The position numbers and the translations under genes were made by a program. Of a stretch of DNA of 64,000 nucleotides, positions 12,191 to 25,249 are shown piece by piece; within the stretch, counting starts at the first letter, position 1, and every line of letters begins with the position of its first letter. The notes under the pieces are model-generated. The model searched no databases and had not been told where the DNA came from. It worked only from the letters and a program-made list of their open reading frames with translations. The DNA comes from Antedon mediterranea (taxonomy: Eukaryota; Echinodermata; Crinoidea; Comatulida; Antedonidae), in the NCBI RefSeq assembly GCF_964355755.1, contig NC_092674.1:12899001-12963000 (forward strand), in the 5' to 3' direction.

Positions 12191-14054
12191 ATGTCGAAGG
12201 AAGACGCTTTGTTGAAGATCCGAGAAATAGATGAAGAAGTGGCCAACATTTTAACAGGTTCGTAGGCCTAATAATTATATTTTAATCTGCCAGCAGTCTA
12301 GGCCTAGCCTAGGCTCCTTCCTAGTTAGTAATACTGTAGGCCTGGAACTAGTAGGTCTAGGCTAGCCTACTATGCCTGTACTGACGGACAGGTGTATAGG
12401 TTTAGCTTAGCATTTTAGTTCAGACATTGACAGAGGGGACAAATATTGTCGGACCTATTTCAGCTAGGTATAAGGAAGGCCTAATATAATAGATAATACA
12501 ATACAATTATAATGTAACAGTTATTTTGTAATGTAGCCATGAAATATCTACGAAGGATTATACTGTACTGTATTATATACACATATTCCAATGAGAAATA
12601 TAATGACATTTAAAAACACTTCTTTATATTTAATTAATTGTACACACTAAGTAATCCCCGAAGTGATCACATCGATATTGAAACTTTATGTTTTTAACTC
12701 TAAATTTAAAAAAAAACATACTAAAAAAACAAACAAAAAACATACGTACTGCATAACTAAAATTGTTATATTAAATTTCTTTTTAAAAAACTGTGTTATT
12801 TACAATATCTTAAATTATTTGTTAGGTAATTGAAGAAGTTCGAAGGATACTAATTATTACTAGGCAAAGAGGAATGAAATACAAAAGAAAGCTTTTTAAA
12901 AAAGTGCTTAGCAAATTTTTCCAAAGAAGAGAATAATATAGTTTATTTTGGTATTTTAAAGAGAAACACCAGTCCTCCATCTGGTAAGTACAGTGTATGT
13001 TTTTGTACTTTTATCTATTCATAAATAGTTTTATAATGGACCAATGGTAGTGAGGAAAATACGTGTACATATTGTGTACGTATTTTTAACAGCTTGGTTC
13101 GACTCAAGCTAGTGTCATGCACTCCTCCCTTTGACAACTAAAATTAAATAAATGACTTATGAATATTAATTTTTGACATATTAATGCTCTCCTGGCCAGC
13201 CCACCCTTTCCCCTTCCTTTTACATTGACCACCTACAAAACTGTAGGCTACATTATTAAAAATTTGAGCTACAGTATATCAAGTTTATGTCCATACATTA
13301 TTCCACTCATTTAAATAAATTTATATAATATAATGTTTTCAATTTGTTATTTTTGGTTAGGTTCAAAGATAACCCATATGTTGTCAAATCTGTCAAACAT
13401 ATTGTTGGGAAAAACTCATCAAAAAAAGTCTGCCGACCTTGAAGGTATTTAGTGTTTTTAAAAATTTAAAATACTAGTAACATTATGTACATTAAAAAAA
13501 AATATCTTAAAGTGTTTTTTTAAAATCAAATTTATCTTAGCTTAAAATTCGAGGTATATACTATGTTTACAATAATTTATTAAAATCAAACAATTAAACA
13601 AAATTTACATTTAATTGTATGATTGTTATTATAAACATTGATACGGAATAAAAACATCAATCAGGATTGAGCACCGTTTTGCGTATTGTCTTCCTAAATA
13701 GTAATATTAAAAATAAATTTAGACCCTAATAATTTAACTAAAAATAATAGATACAGCCAGGCCTGTCTTTGGGATCGGTATAAACAGGGCAAAGTTTGTG
13801 ATTAAAAAGTTCAAATGCATATTCCACCCACCCTTATGTCTTATAATGTAAAATTATTCTTACCACCGTTCTAATATTGCGTCATGTTTTTGTGTTTACC
13901 GCCCCAGATATAGGACTCTAAAACCACACCGTACCCAATTAGTTGATGATGTTACACATATTTTAAATACAGTAATAACTAAAACTATATAAATCTCTTT
14001 TCATTTTTAGGAACATGAATAAAGATCCAGAATCCTGGTCTTCACGCCGATCAG
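12191..14054 (+). pseudogene. Candidate multi-exon gene remnant inside family 1 element
   Basis: Several short open stretches are bounded by splice-like signals. 12,191-12,257 starts at ATG, encodes MSKEDALLKIREIDEEVAN and ends before GTTCGT. About 12,826-12,936 follows an AG and encodes a basic segment (RRILIITRQRGMKYKRK...) ending in TAA. 13,361-13,444 lies between TTTTGGTTAG and GTATTT but has TGA just before the donor. 14,011-14,054 lies between TCATTTTTAG and GTAATA. No domain was recognised. The pieces may be exons of one decayed element gene or chance frames. Confidence 0.25.
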
Positions 14055-14530
14055 GTAATATGCCGGTATTGCTTTTGGACACAGAAATGGCCTACATTAA
14101 AGTTTAGCAAACAATTCTAACTACAAAGAAAGCAAAATTAGATGAGGCTCTAGTTACTCTCCTCTCAACTTTTTACCTTCTGGATTTCGATTATCCAAAA
14201 TGAAAAGAAGTAGGCCTCACTATCCTTTAACAGTTAGTGATTTGTGATGAAAACACACCTGTACACTTGACAAAGGCTGTTGAATCATCATTAGTATACA
14301 TTAATAAATTTAAAGACACCTAATAGTTTAAAGCCCAGGTGCGGGAGAAGAATTTTACGAAATTTGTATTTTACCATTTTAATGTTTTTAAGTTTTCTTT
14401 TGATGGCATTTTATTATTAATAAAAACAAGTTTGTTTTAAAGAAGTTGTATATATTATTGTACCTAATGTCATATAAATTGTAGTTCTTAATGAAAATAA
14501 CAGTATTGTTAATATTATGTTTTATAACAT

Positions 14531-16410
14531 TCTTGAATTTATTTGTTTAAGTAAAATATTACTTAAAATGAGTATTCATTTATCGTTCTTAAAATAAATT
14601 TTTAATGATTTATATTTTATAGAATTCTTGTTTCAAGCAATTTTTTTCCCAATATAAGTAAGAATTTACGAATTTTAATTTGATAGAATTCTTGTTTCAA
14701 GCAATACTTTTCTTAAAATAAGTAAACATTTACTGGTTTTTATTTGATAGACTTCTTGTTTACTTATTTTAAAAAAAGTTTTGCTTGAAACAAGAATTCT
14801 ACAAATAAAAATCGGAATATTCTTACTTATTTTAAGAAATATATTGCTTGAAACAAGAAAACTAAAAATATAAATCGGAATATTCTTACTTATTTTAAGA
14901 AAAATATTGCTTAAAACAAGAATTCTAAAAAATACAAACCGGAATATTCTTACTTATTTTAAGAAAAATATTGCTTGAAACAAGAATTCTACAAATAAAA
15001 ATCGGAATATTCTTACTTATTTTAAGAAATATATTGCTTGAAACAAGAATTCAAAAAATACAAATCGGAATATTCTTACTTATTTTAAGAAAAATATTGC
15101 TTGAAACAAGAATTCAAAAAATACAAATCGGAATATTCTTACTTATTTTAAGAAAAGTTTTGCTTGAAACAAGAATTCTACAAATAAAAATCGGAATATT
15201 CTTACTTATTTTAAGAAATATATTGCTTGAAACAAGAAAACTAAAAATATAAATCGGAATATTCTTACTTATTTTAAGAAATATATTGCTTGAAACAAGA
15301 ATTCAAAAAATACAAATCGGAATATTCTTACTTATTTTAAGAAAAATATTGCTTGAAACAAGAATTCAAAAAATACAAATTGGAATATTCTTACTTATTT
15401 TAAGAAAAATATTGCTTGAAACAAGAATTCAAAAAATACAAATCGGAATATTCTTACTTATTTTAAGAAATATATTGCTTGAAACAAGAATATTAAAATT
15501 AAAAATCGGAATATTCTTACTTATTTTAAGAAAAATATTGCTTAAAACAAGAATTCTAAAAAATACAAATCGGAATATTCTTACTTATTTTAAGAAAAAT
15601 ATTGCTTGAAACAAGAATTTTACAAATAAAAATCGGAAAATTCTTACTTATTTTAAGAAATATTTTGCTTGAAACAAGAATTCAAAAAATACAAATCGGA
15701 ATATTCTTACTTATTTTAAGAAAAAAATTGCTTGAAACAAGAATTCAAAAAATACAAATCGGAGTATTCTTACTTATTTTAAGAAAAATATTGCTTGAAA
15801 CAAGAATTCAAAAAATACAAATCGGAATATTCTTACTTATTTTAAGAAAAATATTGCTTGAAACAAGAATTCAAAAAATAAAAATCGGAATATTCTTACT
15901 TATTTTAAGAAATATCTTGCTTGAAACAAGAATTCAAAAAAATACAAATCGGAATATTCTTACTTATTTTAAGAAATATATTGCTTTAAACAAGAATTCT
16001 ATAAAATACAAATCGGAATATTCTTACTTATTTTAAGAAATATATTGCTTGAAACAAGAATTCAAAAAAATACAAATCGGAATATTCTTACTTATTTTAA
16101 GAAAAATATTGCTTGAAACAAGAATTCTATTTTAAAAAATCGATAAATTGTTACTTATTTTAAGGCAGATACTGCTTAAAACAAGAATGAAAAAAGCAAT
16201 TAAATTCTTGGTAAGAATATTGTTCTTAAAGTATTATTTCTTGGTAAGAATAATTTTCTTGATAAGAATTTGTGTGATTCTTGTTAAGAATTTTACGATT
16301 CTTGGTAAGCCAAAAAGTATTGAAATACGGACAAGTCAAAATTTACTTGTTTCAAGAAATATTTTGCTTGAAACAAGTTTTTTTTTTCTTAAAACAAGAA
16401 TCAGAATTTT
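14531..16410. repeat. Right subterminal array of family 1 element (~63 bp period)
   Basis: About 20 units of roughly 62-64 bp, regular from about 14,790 to 16,110, each with CGGAATATTCTTACTTATT and a TTGCTTGAAACAAG word. The outer units are shorter and more diverged. It uses the same palindromic vocabulary as the left array but a different unit and period. Its open frames are artefacts of repetition. Confidence 0.85.
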
Positions 16411-16418
16411 GCTGTGTT

Positions 16419-17585
16419 GTCATGATTTCTAAACACCATCAACCAATTCGAGCGTTGCATTTATAGCTATACTACACTTTGTCATAAATCACGTTGGTAC
16501 TTGTTTTCCAGTCGACACCGAGTTGGGTTATTTTTTTAATTGTTAAAGTTGAGAACAACCAACGGTAATGATGATGATCAAGCCGGGCAACCAATTCGAG
16601 CCTTGCTGGAGTTTTGGAAAACCAAGAATGCGTAAAACAAATGATGCTTCAACATGCTTATGCGTGGGCTGAAGACAAAATATTAGGCCTAAATTGAATT
16701 GGCTTATTTTTATTATAATTTATAGTTTTACTTATTTTTTTTTATTGTTATTATTTTAGTTATTATTTACACAATCAGTGAAAATATTTTGCTATAAAAT
16801 TATGATTACGTTATTTTGAACCTTTTGTTATCGTTAAATTTATAAACACAGTTCAACAATTGTTAACACATATTTCATTCCTATTCATGTCAATCGAATT
16901 TCATTTAACTAAAATGTTTCGATTTCCCCTTTTTCTAACAAATCGGAATTGGAAAACCTTATTCTTGATGGTAATAATTATGGTATAATAATCACCGTAT
17001 GTATTACACTGTATAATCGATGAAGGAAACATTCATGTGTAAATATAAAAAAAGTTTATCATTTATTCAGTGTATAGGCTTTACTGGTAATTGTGTTAAA
17101 ATAAGTGCAAAGTATGGATGTGCTGTCTATAATGCAAAAGCTAAAGATACCTATCATCTCTAAAGTGAAACTATTTGCCAATTATTGCATTCAACACAAT
17201 TCTAAGTACTGAAGACGCTGGAAATTGCAAACAGACTTTGTAAGTGAACGAGAAAAATTTGTTAAAATGCTACTAAATGCTTCTCCGTGAGAGTTAAATT
17301 TTAAATGTGAACGTACCCCCCCCCCCCCCCCCAAATTCATCAAATGTGCCATGACAAGGACAGTAATCGGTGATACCATACAAAACACACATTTAGCTTT
17401 GATTAAATTTAATTCAATAGTTTGGAGTCATTTTATAACAAGTTTCTCTTTCGGATGTAATTTCCAGGGTTCGAATTGTATACGATTAATAAATCTACGT
17501 ATCTGTATTATTTGTTCATGTAGTCGACATGTATGCTGTTGTACACACAGCATTGCCTACACTTATTTATTTACGCCTAAACTTC
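16419..17585. other. Unannotated stretch with poly-C run
   Basis: Holds a short duplicated phrase (CAACCAATTCGAG at about 16,440 and 16,590) and a run of about 17 C near 17,318. No gene recognised. Confidence 0.3.
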
Positions 17586-20500
17586 ACTACAGTTCAGTAG
17601 AACCTCTCATTTAGAACACCCTATTCAGGGAAGAGAGTCTGGCCAATTTTGAGAGAGTCTGGCCAATTTTGACTAAGATCTTCAAATTGCTACCGTAATG
17701 CCGTAGACGGTACAGCCAGCATCGAGCACCGGTGGAAGGACTACTACTATTCCAGCCTATCTTGATTAGTAGTCGCTACCCCTACTGACAACACGCCCTG
17801 CCAGCGCGTCAGTATATGGCAAAAAACCCACATAACAAATATGGAGAAAGTTTATATAGGAGGCCGTAGAGCCCATGGCCATAACGGGCGCAACATTAGT
17901 TGCAATTCGACCAGTAAAAGCATTGAAGGAGCTTCTTCTTCGTATGATGTTTTGCAGTCAAAGCCTTCGGGAAGCTGTAAAATGGATGAATGTAATAAAT
18001 CTGGTCACAACGGGAAAACTGAAATCAATATATGCACTTATAATGTCAGAACTTTGAGAAAGGAAAATATCGAAAGCCTATTAGAGGAACTAGATGGATT
18101 CAAATGGGATGTTATTGGGCTAGCAGAAACCAAGATACATGGTGAAGGATTAACTGAACTTGAGGGAGGTGTATGGCTTTACAACAGGGGCAAAACAGAA
18201 CAGGACAAAAATGCAAAAGGAATTGGATTCCTGATTCATACGAAATTTAAGGACTATGTCAAAGAAGTAAAAAGTGTCTCTAATAGGGTAGCATACATGA
18301 TGGTACAACTAACAGGAAAAACTGAAATGTGCATCATACAAGTTTATGCTCCCACAAGTGATTATGATGATGCAGTGGTAGAGGAATTGTATGAAGACAT
18401 CAACAAGATCATGACAGATTTTCCAAGTACATATACAATACTAATGGGGGACTTCAACGCTAAAATTGGACAAAGAGAAGAGGGGGAAGAAAACATAATG
18501 GGAACATTTGGATTAGGAGAAAGGAACAAGAGAGGAGTTAGAATGGTAGAATTTGCAATGGAACACAACCTAAATGTGGCAAATACGTATTTCAAAAAAC
18601 ACAAAACTAGGTACTGGACTTGGGAGAGTCCCAACAGAAAACACAAAAACCAGATTGACTACATACTAAGCAACCAGCGGGGAATAATTCAGAATTGTGA
18701 AGTAATAACCAGTGTAGATATTGCAAGTGACCATAGAATGGTCAGGGCAACTCTCAAAATCAACAAAAGACTAGCCAGGCTGAAGTTCATCCAAAATAAA
18801 AAGAAGAGAAGAATTAACATCATGAAGTTGAAAGAGAATAGAGAGGAATTTCAACTAAAAATAAAAAACCGCTTCGCAGGGTTGGAGTTGGAAGAGTCGG
18901 ATATTGATGAGCAATGTAATATGGTGACAACCATTATGTTAGAAGAAGCCAGAGCTGTAGCTCCAGCAGAAAAAATAAAGGTCCAAAGATCGGAGGAGGA
19001 TAAAGAAATAGAGGAGTTAGATCAAAGAAGGAAAGAACTTAGATTAAAAGAAACAATGTCTGTACATGAAAAGGTGGAATATGCTGAAGTAGTGAAAACA
19101 GTGAAGAAGAAGCGCAGACAAAGAAAGAGGCGGAGAACTGCTAAATTCATCTTAGAATCACTGGAAAGAGGAAGGGGGCCAAAGACAATACAAAAAAAGC
19201 AATGCAAAAAATCTAGAATGAGTAAACTAAAGAAAAAAGATGGAACTGAAACCTCAAAGAGATCTGAACTGCTAGATATTTGTGCAGATTTCTACCAAGA
19301 TCTCTACAAATCATCAACCCAACAGTCTGAACATATAAACATTTCATCAAGAAATACAGATATACCACCGATACTGGAAAAAGAAGTGGAGGAAGCATTA
19401 AAGAGCATGAAGGATGATAAAGCACCAGGAAACGATGAACTTACAAGCGACATCATCAAGCAAGGAGGAGAGGAGATAATCCAACAGCTAATAAAACTTT
19501 TCAACCAAATCTTAGTGATACAGAAGATACCAAGAGCATGGAAAGAAGCCAAGATCATTCTTTTGTTCAAGAAAGGGGACAAAGCAGATGTTAAAAACTA
19601 CCGTCCCATTAGCCTCTTGTCTCATCTGTACAAAATCTTCACTAAAATAATCCATAACAGAATAAGAGATGTTTTAGACAACAACCAACCTAGAGAACAA
19701 GCAGGTTTCAGAGCAGGGTACTCGACAATAGATCATCTACAAGCAATAAACCAGCTAATTGAAAAGGCAAGTGAATACCAACTCAAACTCTGTCTTGGCT
19801 TTGTGGATTACCAAAAGGCATTCGATTCTATTGATCATTTGGATATGTTTGAGGCGCTCCGAAAAATAAATGTTGATGAAGGTTACGTCAGAATCATAGA
19901 AGATATCTACACTGATGCAATAGCCAGAATCCATATTGATAATGATATATCAAGAGAGGTTCATATACAGAGGGGGGTACGACAAGGTGATACTCTGTCC
20001 CCAAAGATATTCACAGCAACCATCGAAGAAGTATTCAAAAAGGCTCAGCTTAATGGAGGTATAACTATTGATTGAGAAATGCTTACAGACCTCCGTTTTG
20101 CGGATGACGTGGCATTGATTTCAACATCAGTTGCAGATATGAAAAACCAACTCTCAAGTCTGAATAAGGAGAGTAAATCAATCGGACTAACTATGCACAA
20201 AGACAAAACAAAATACATGACTAACTTTGACACACAGGAAGACATTGAAATAGAGGGCCGGAAACTAGAAAAAGTGGAAGAATATAAATATCTAGGACAA
20301 ACACTGAAAATGGAAGACACCACGAAGGAAGAAGTTATGTTAAGAATAAAAGCAGGATGGATGAATTTTGGCAGACACAAACACATGTTGACTGACAAGA
20401 GTATACCAATGTCACTGAGAAAGAAATTATTTAACCAATGTGTGCTATCAAGTATGACATATGGTTCAGAGACATGGGCAATAACAAAGGAACTTGAACA

Positions 20501-21100
20501 GAAACTTACAACTACTCAAAGAGCAATGGAAAGGAAGATGATGAACTTATCGCTTCGAGACAGGGTAAATCATACAATCATAAGAAAAAAGACAGGTGTT
20601 ACAAATATAATGGAGAAAGTAAGACAATCAAAATGGAGATGGGCTGGGCATGTGGCGAGATTTCAAGATAATAGATGGACATACAGATTAACAGAATGGC
20701 AACCAAGGGTAGGAAAGAGGAAAAGAGGAAGACAAAAAAGAAGGTGGAGAGATGATATAACAACATACATTGGAACGGCTGCATGGACTAGGACAGCAAG
20801 AATTAGACAGAAATGGAAATGTTATGAGGAGGGCTTCATTCAACAATGGATGAACTAATTGCCTAGATAGATTCAGGGAACGAGAACTCTGAATGCCAAA
20901 AGAAACAACACTACAAAAGCAAACAGAAAAATGACTAAATATCCATCATTATTAATACTTTGGTACTTTCTCTGGGACGAAATTTTGTATTTTCAATTCT
21001 TCTAGATTTATTCAGTCAGTCCAGATCTATTATTAGGAGACAATTTTCGAAAGGTGAGGTTCCAAAGGTGACCTTTTATTAGGTGTTCTTTGTATTCTAG
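17586..21100. mobile_element. Possible pogo-like element split by a LINE
   Basis: The left piece has CAGTTCAGTAGAACCTCTC followed by TTAGAACACCCTATT. The right piece (about 21,045-21,090) has, in inverse orientation, AAGAACACCTAATA and GGAACCTCACC. These resemble the inverted ends of pogo/Tigger-like transposons. The LINE at 17,841-20,858 lies between them. The ends are diverged and the boundaries approximate. Confidence 0.3.
17841..20858 (+). pseudogene. RTE-like non-LTR retrotransposon ORF (endonuclease + reverse transcriptase), one stop
   Basis: A single frame of about 1005 codons is broken only by TGA at 20,073-20,075. The APE-type endonuclease comes first: TYNVRT (66-71), GLAETK (93-98), QVYAPTSD (167-174), GDFNAKIG (203-210) and SDH (296-298). 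The reverse transcriptase follows: NYRPISLL (about 585), QAGFRAGYST, FVDYQKAFDSIDH (about 653), RGVRQGD (about 710) and, just after the stop, RFADDVALIS with the catalytic ADD (about 752). The C-terminus has the W-x-GHVAR, GRQKRRW, DDI, WTR pattern typical of these LINEs. One long ORF of about 1000 residues with a short 3' region fits the RTE clade. It would nick DNA and copy its RNA at the target; with the stop just before the active site this copy is probably dead, though recently so. Confidence 0.88.
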
Positions 21101-22496
21101 AACCATATGTGGGCGCGACCTAAGATGTTACGCGAGCGAATTGAGCAATGCATCTAGTATTATTAAATATCGTCAACAAAATGATAATGTTACTACTGGA
21201 CAAGTGGTGGCCAATATAAACATAATAATAACCACCAAATATAATTATTGTTACTCACTCTACCCGAAGACAATTCCTAAACGAATCGGATAGAGCAAAA
21301 GAAAAGCAATGCACCAAACGTTGCCACTTTTAAGAATAAATTGAACACCATTAACAATTAATTTTGTAAAAGCATATTTTGCCATTAATTATCTTTTTTT
21401 TAATTGTTTGCTTTTTTTGGAAGTCAACAATACTGATACAGATATATGTAACTTGTATTATCATATTTTTGTGACGTCGTTTGTGGTACACAGTACTTAG
21501 TTGCATATTTTCCAACTGTGGGTTGGTTTAAAATAGACGAGGTATTTGTAAAAGGAAAAGTTAGGTTGTGCACAACGAATGAATAAATAAAGTGAACGGT
21601 ACCAAGTAAGATGTGTTGTGTATTTATATTCTAAGCATAACAATATAAGTACTTTATTACTTGTCTCGCTGTTTGCGTTTTTTTTCACGTTCGAACACGG
21701 TATCGTTGACCTAAACGCAACTCTATTACTGTTCGCCGAGTGTCGCATTGATTGCAACACACTGCGTTGATTGCAAGGTAGCAAACGCCGCCAAGATAAT
21801 GTAATGTATATTGGCGCAATGTTCTTAGTACCGGGAGTGTGCAATTTAGTGTTTAAATTTTTTTCTTTTAGTTTTAAACTTTTAAATTTATAATTCGCAT
21901 TAATTATCGTACGAAGGAAGACAAATTAAATCCACCACTATTAAAAAAGATAATTTGAGCAGAGGCAGATCAACGAAATTATTCTTAAATTATCAATATG
22001 TCAGAGAATAAACCCCGACAAATCGTTTTGTAACTAGTGTTTTAACATATGTGTGGTTAGGCCTACATTACAAAGTTATAGGGGGAACCGAATACATTTT
22101 CGTGGCAACAGCGATGATTCAACTACAGTAATTGTTGTAAATAGGGGTAGGGGGTGCAAAATTGATAGAATAATAATGATTAGCTTTTTGCACTTGGCAT
22201 GCTCTCTTCATTGGTCTTCAACTTCATTTATTCGTTTAAAAAATAAAAAAATAAAAATATTTTTTGTTTAGTTCAAGCAAGTTTTACCATTGGAATCTTA
22301 CTTTTTTATGTATCTCAATTACAACAATTTTATATATTTTTTTGTTTACAAAATTGCTTCAATCGGGTTATATTTTCAAAGAATTTGCGAGTTATAAAAT
22401 GTTTTATTATTATATAATATTATATTATGTTAAATAAATAAACCCAATTTCTAGATTTATTAAAAGGAAAAAAATAAAATATGCTTTATTACTTAC
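21101..22496. other. Unannotated AT-rich stretch
   Basis: No gene, RNA or repeat was recognised. It may be intron or flank of the ankyrin gene whose exon lies immediately to the right. Confidence 0.3.
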
Positions 22497-22595
22497 GTTA
22501 TCTCGGACGTTAACGTCTGCACCAGAATCGATCAAATACTGGCAAACAGTGACATTATTGAAATATGCCCCCACAAAAAGTGCAGTGTGACCATG
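22497..22595 (-). CDS. Single ankyrin-repeat exon
   Basis: On the minus strand an acceptor (TTCTCATCAG|) precedes and a strong donor (|GTAAGT) follows exactly 99 bases, i.e. 33 codons in phase 0, the length of one ankyrin repeat. The translation begins HGHTALFVGAYFNN and ends LIDSGADVNVRDN. It matches the repeat consensus: G-x-TAL, hydrophobic helix 2, then GADVN-x-x-D. Such one-repeat exons occur in large scaffold, NLR-like or ion-channel ankyrin proteins. The other exons were not identified here; a weak candidate is at 23,758-23,838. No stop codon or indel is present, so this looks like a living host exon, although it could be a pseudogene piece. Confidence 0.75.
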
Positions 22596-24845
22596 CTGAT
22601 GAGAATAAAAAAACTTCAACAATTATCTTTGTCAAACCCCAATTATTGAAGATTAATTAATCATAGGTTCAATTCAATGTTTTCTACCCTTTTATCTTCA
22701 CTAGAGCACAACTGTTTTTGAAATAATTATCATTATCAATGACTAATTTGGCTATGTGTTTTAAAATAGAATATTATTTTGTGTGTGATAGACACATTTG
22801 TTTTTGTTTTTGCATCTATATTATTTGCTCTGAAGTCAATACATATAAGTTTGATTCATTTGTCATAGTTTTTGTATATTTTAAGAAATGTGAGCATTAT
22901 AAAATAGTTTTAAAAAAATAATTGGGAATAGACTAGGCAGGTAATTTAACTTCTTAAAATTCAAACGTTAAAACTGTATTGTCGTCCAAAAACTATAATA
23001 TGCCATTTTATAGCGTTGTTTCAGTTAAACACTTCCCTGGGAAAAAGATGCATGTTTCACTTACAAAAAGACAACATAACAGTTACATTCAACTAAATAT
23101 TGGTTGTCAGTCGATATGACTACTTTTTGTTTTAAATATTACAGTTTTTCAGGTAAATGATAATTTTGATGGTTGATGGACACTTGACATAACGTGTAAC
23201 GTGTGCATGTGGCAAACGGTTTAGTTTAAATTCGTGTTGGTTTGTCACTATTGCTGAAATCATGTCAGTAATTTTTTTCTCTAATATTTACAGAACGATA
23301 AATAATGAACCTAGTAATTGTTCATGATTTTATTGAAATTTGTAATTTGAAATTTAATCCATTTATTATTTAGATTGCTGGAATTGTTATTTGAAATATT
23401 GAATATTTATATTATATTATATACTATATTTGATTGATCAATTAATTTCAGAATAACAATTCCATTTCAATTCCAAAAAATACTTCGAAGAAAACGAACA
23501 ATCACAATAGAATGTTATGTTTTCCCATTTAGTATATTTAAATTAGTTATTATTATTTTCATTATTAATTTTGCTTAATGTTTTTTTTCTTCTTATCTGC
23601 ATCATTGCATTAATATTCCAGTATTTGTATTTTATTACACATATGACAAACAATGTGTATCATCTACATGATATTACACAGACTGATGTCAATATGTTAA
23701 TACAGATAATATATTGGTATTTGTATTAATATTTACATAATTGATTTGTAGGCCTACCTGGTCCTCAATGTTTACGCTCTTTGTATTTATAATATGGGTA
23801 CATATACCAATCTCACTAGTCTTTGCACTTTCCGGGATCTATAAAATGTGAACCGATAATGCTATTAATATAAATCCAACTGTTTATGTAATTTAATGAC
23901 ATGCATTGATATTATTGTTAAACACAAGATAAGAATATTCTATTTTATAAATCGTTGATCATGGCGATGGCGATGACGATGATGATGATGTTTAAATTAA
24001 ATATATCGTGAAGAAAACTAAAAAAAAGTTGTTGTAAATTAATAAGTAAATTTATTTGTCTATAATATGCTGTACAAAGATGGAAGGTACAACTCTTTTT
24101 ACGTTTCAACATAATCAAGGTAAAATACTATTACTGATACTACATATTTTTGTCAGTAGTTGCATAGTAAAATCACCTACCTTCAGGCTATTGTCGGCAC
24201 ATAGTTTTATAAGATATTTTTTAAGATCCATTTGTAGTTGCTATACCGTGTACTACTGTAGCAAAACAAAAAAGAAGTGGTTAACAATGGATAATACAAA
24301 TTGGTTGTAAAATCTTTAATAAAAGGAATGCAAACATGGTGTGTAGAAACAAAATGCTATCAAAATAAACGTTTCATAGTTACCGTATTAATAGTTATTA
24401 TTATTTTAGATACTTGTGGTACAGAACAGATCAACAATGTTCTGTCCTTCAGAAATGGTTTCAGAATGTATATAAATTTAAACCATAGTATAGATGCTGT
24501 AAGAGAAAGAATGACGCTCAAACGGCCGCCACTACGACGATAATGTTTCTATTTAATGTGCGCAATACTCGTATGGACACCACATTTACTGCTGTATGTT
24601 TGATTTCTTATGAACTATTTTTTTTTAAATTTAAATATTATACATTTTTTTAAATGTACATGCATTACATTTGTAATATAAATGCTAGAAATAAATAATT
24701 CTATTCTTCTGATTTATTTGTACAGAAACATAGGAAATGTTCGTTAAGATAAATATCTGGTACTTGTATAGCAACATTTGTAGTAGTAGCTAACAAAAAA
24801 AGTATACCTTTAGATACATGATGTGTTAACATTGTACATTAAACA
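22596..24845. other. AT-rich stretch, possible introns of the ankyrin gene
   Basis: The only coding hint is on the minus strand at 23,758-23,838. It is an 81-base open stretch between CACATTTTATAG| and |GTAGGCC, phase 0, encoding IPESAKTSEIGICTHI and more, with no known domain. A (GAT)n microsatellite lies at about 23,960-23,990. Nothing else recognised. Confidence 0.3.
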
Positions 24846-25196
24846 ACAACCCGATACACTAGACTCACGTATAGTTACGTACAACCCGATACACTACACT
24901 CACGTATAGTTACGTACAACCCTATACACTACACTCACGTATAGTTACGTACAACCCGATACACTACACTCACGTATAGTTACGTACAACCCGATACACT
25001 ACACTCACGTATAGTTACGTACAACCCGATACACTACACTCACGTATAGTTACGTACAACCCGATACACTACACTCACGTATAGTTACGTACAACCCGAT
25101 ACACTACACTCACGTATAGTTACGTACAACCCGATACACTACACTCACGTATAGTTACGTACAACCCTATACACTACACTCACGTATAGTTACGTA
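24846..25196. repeat. 35-bp minisatellite, ten copies
   Basis: Ten near-identical copies of a 35-bp unit starting ACAACCCGATACACTACACT, with one-base variants only. There are no spacers, so it is not a CRISPR array. It sits about 0.4 kb before the duplicated segment at 25.25-30 kb. Confidence 0.95.
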
Positions 25197-25249
25197 CTTT
25201 TTTAAAGTTACTTTTCAAACTCACCTGATTTGTGCTGAAATATATGTTT

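Larger units (their letters stand above)
9345..16416. mobile_element. 7.07 kb array-armed DNA transposon, family 1
   Basis: The ends are inverted repeats with a perfect 12-bp tip, CACAGCAAAATT. Internal to each tip lies a long tandem array (9355-10,930 and 14,531-16,410) built from related palindromic words such as CTTAAAATAAG and CTTGTTTTAAG. The dinucleotide TT flanks both sides (9343-9344, 16,417-16,418), compatible with a 2-bp target duplication, but no empty site is present to prove it. The interior has AT-rich DNA and degenerate spliced coding pieces on both strands. The design matches the elements at 29,998-49,526 and 31,085-45,916. Confidence 0.6.

Noticed and set aside
14971-16036. 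Several open frames of 90-145 codons in a row
   Set aside because: They lie within the 63-bp tandem array; the proteins are simple repeats of the unit with no independent coding evidence.
24846-25196. CRISPR-like regular array
   Set aside because: Units are directly abutting with no variable spacers, in a eukaryotic context.
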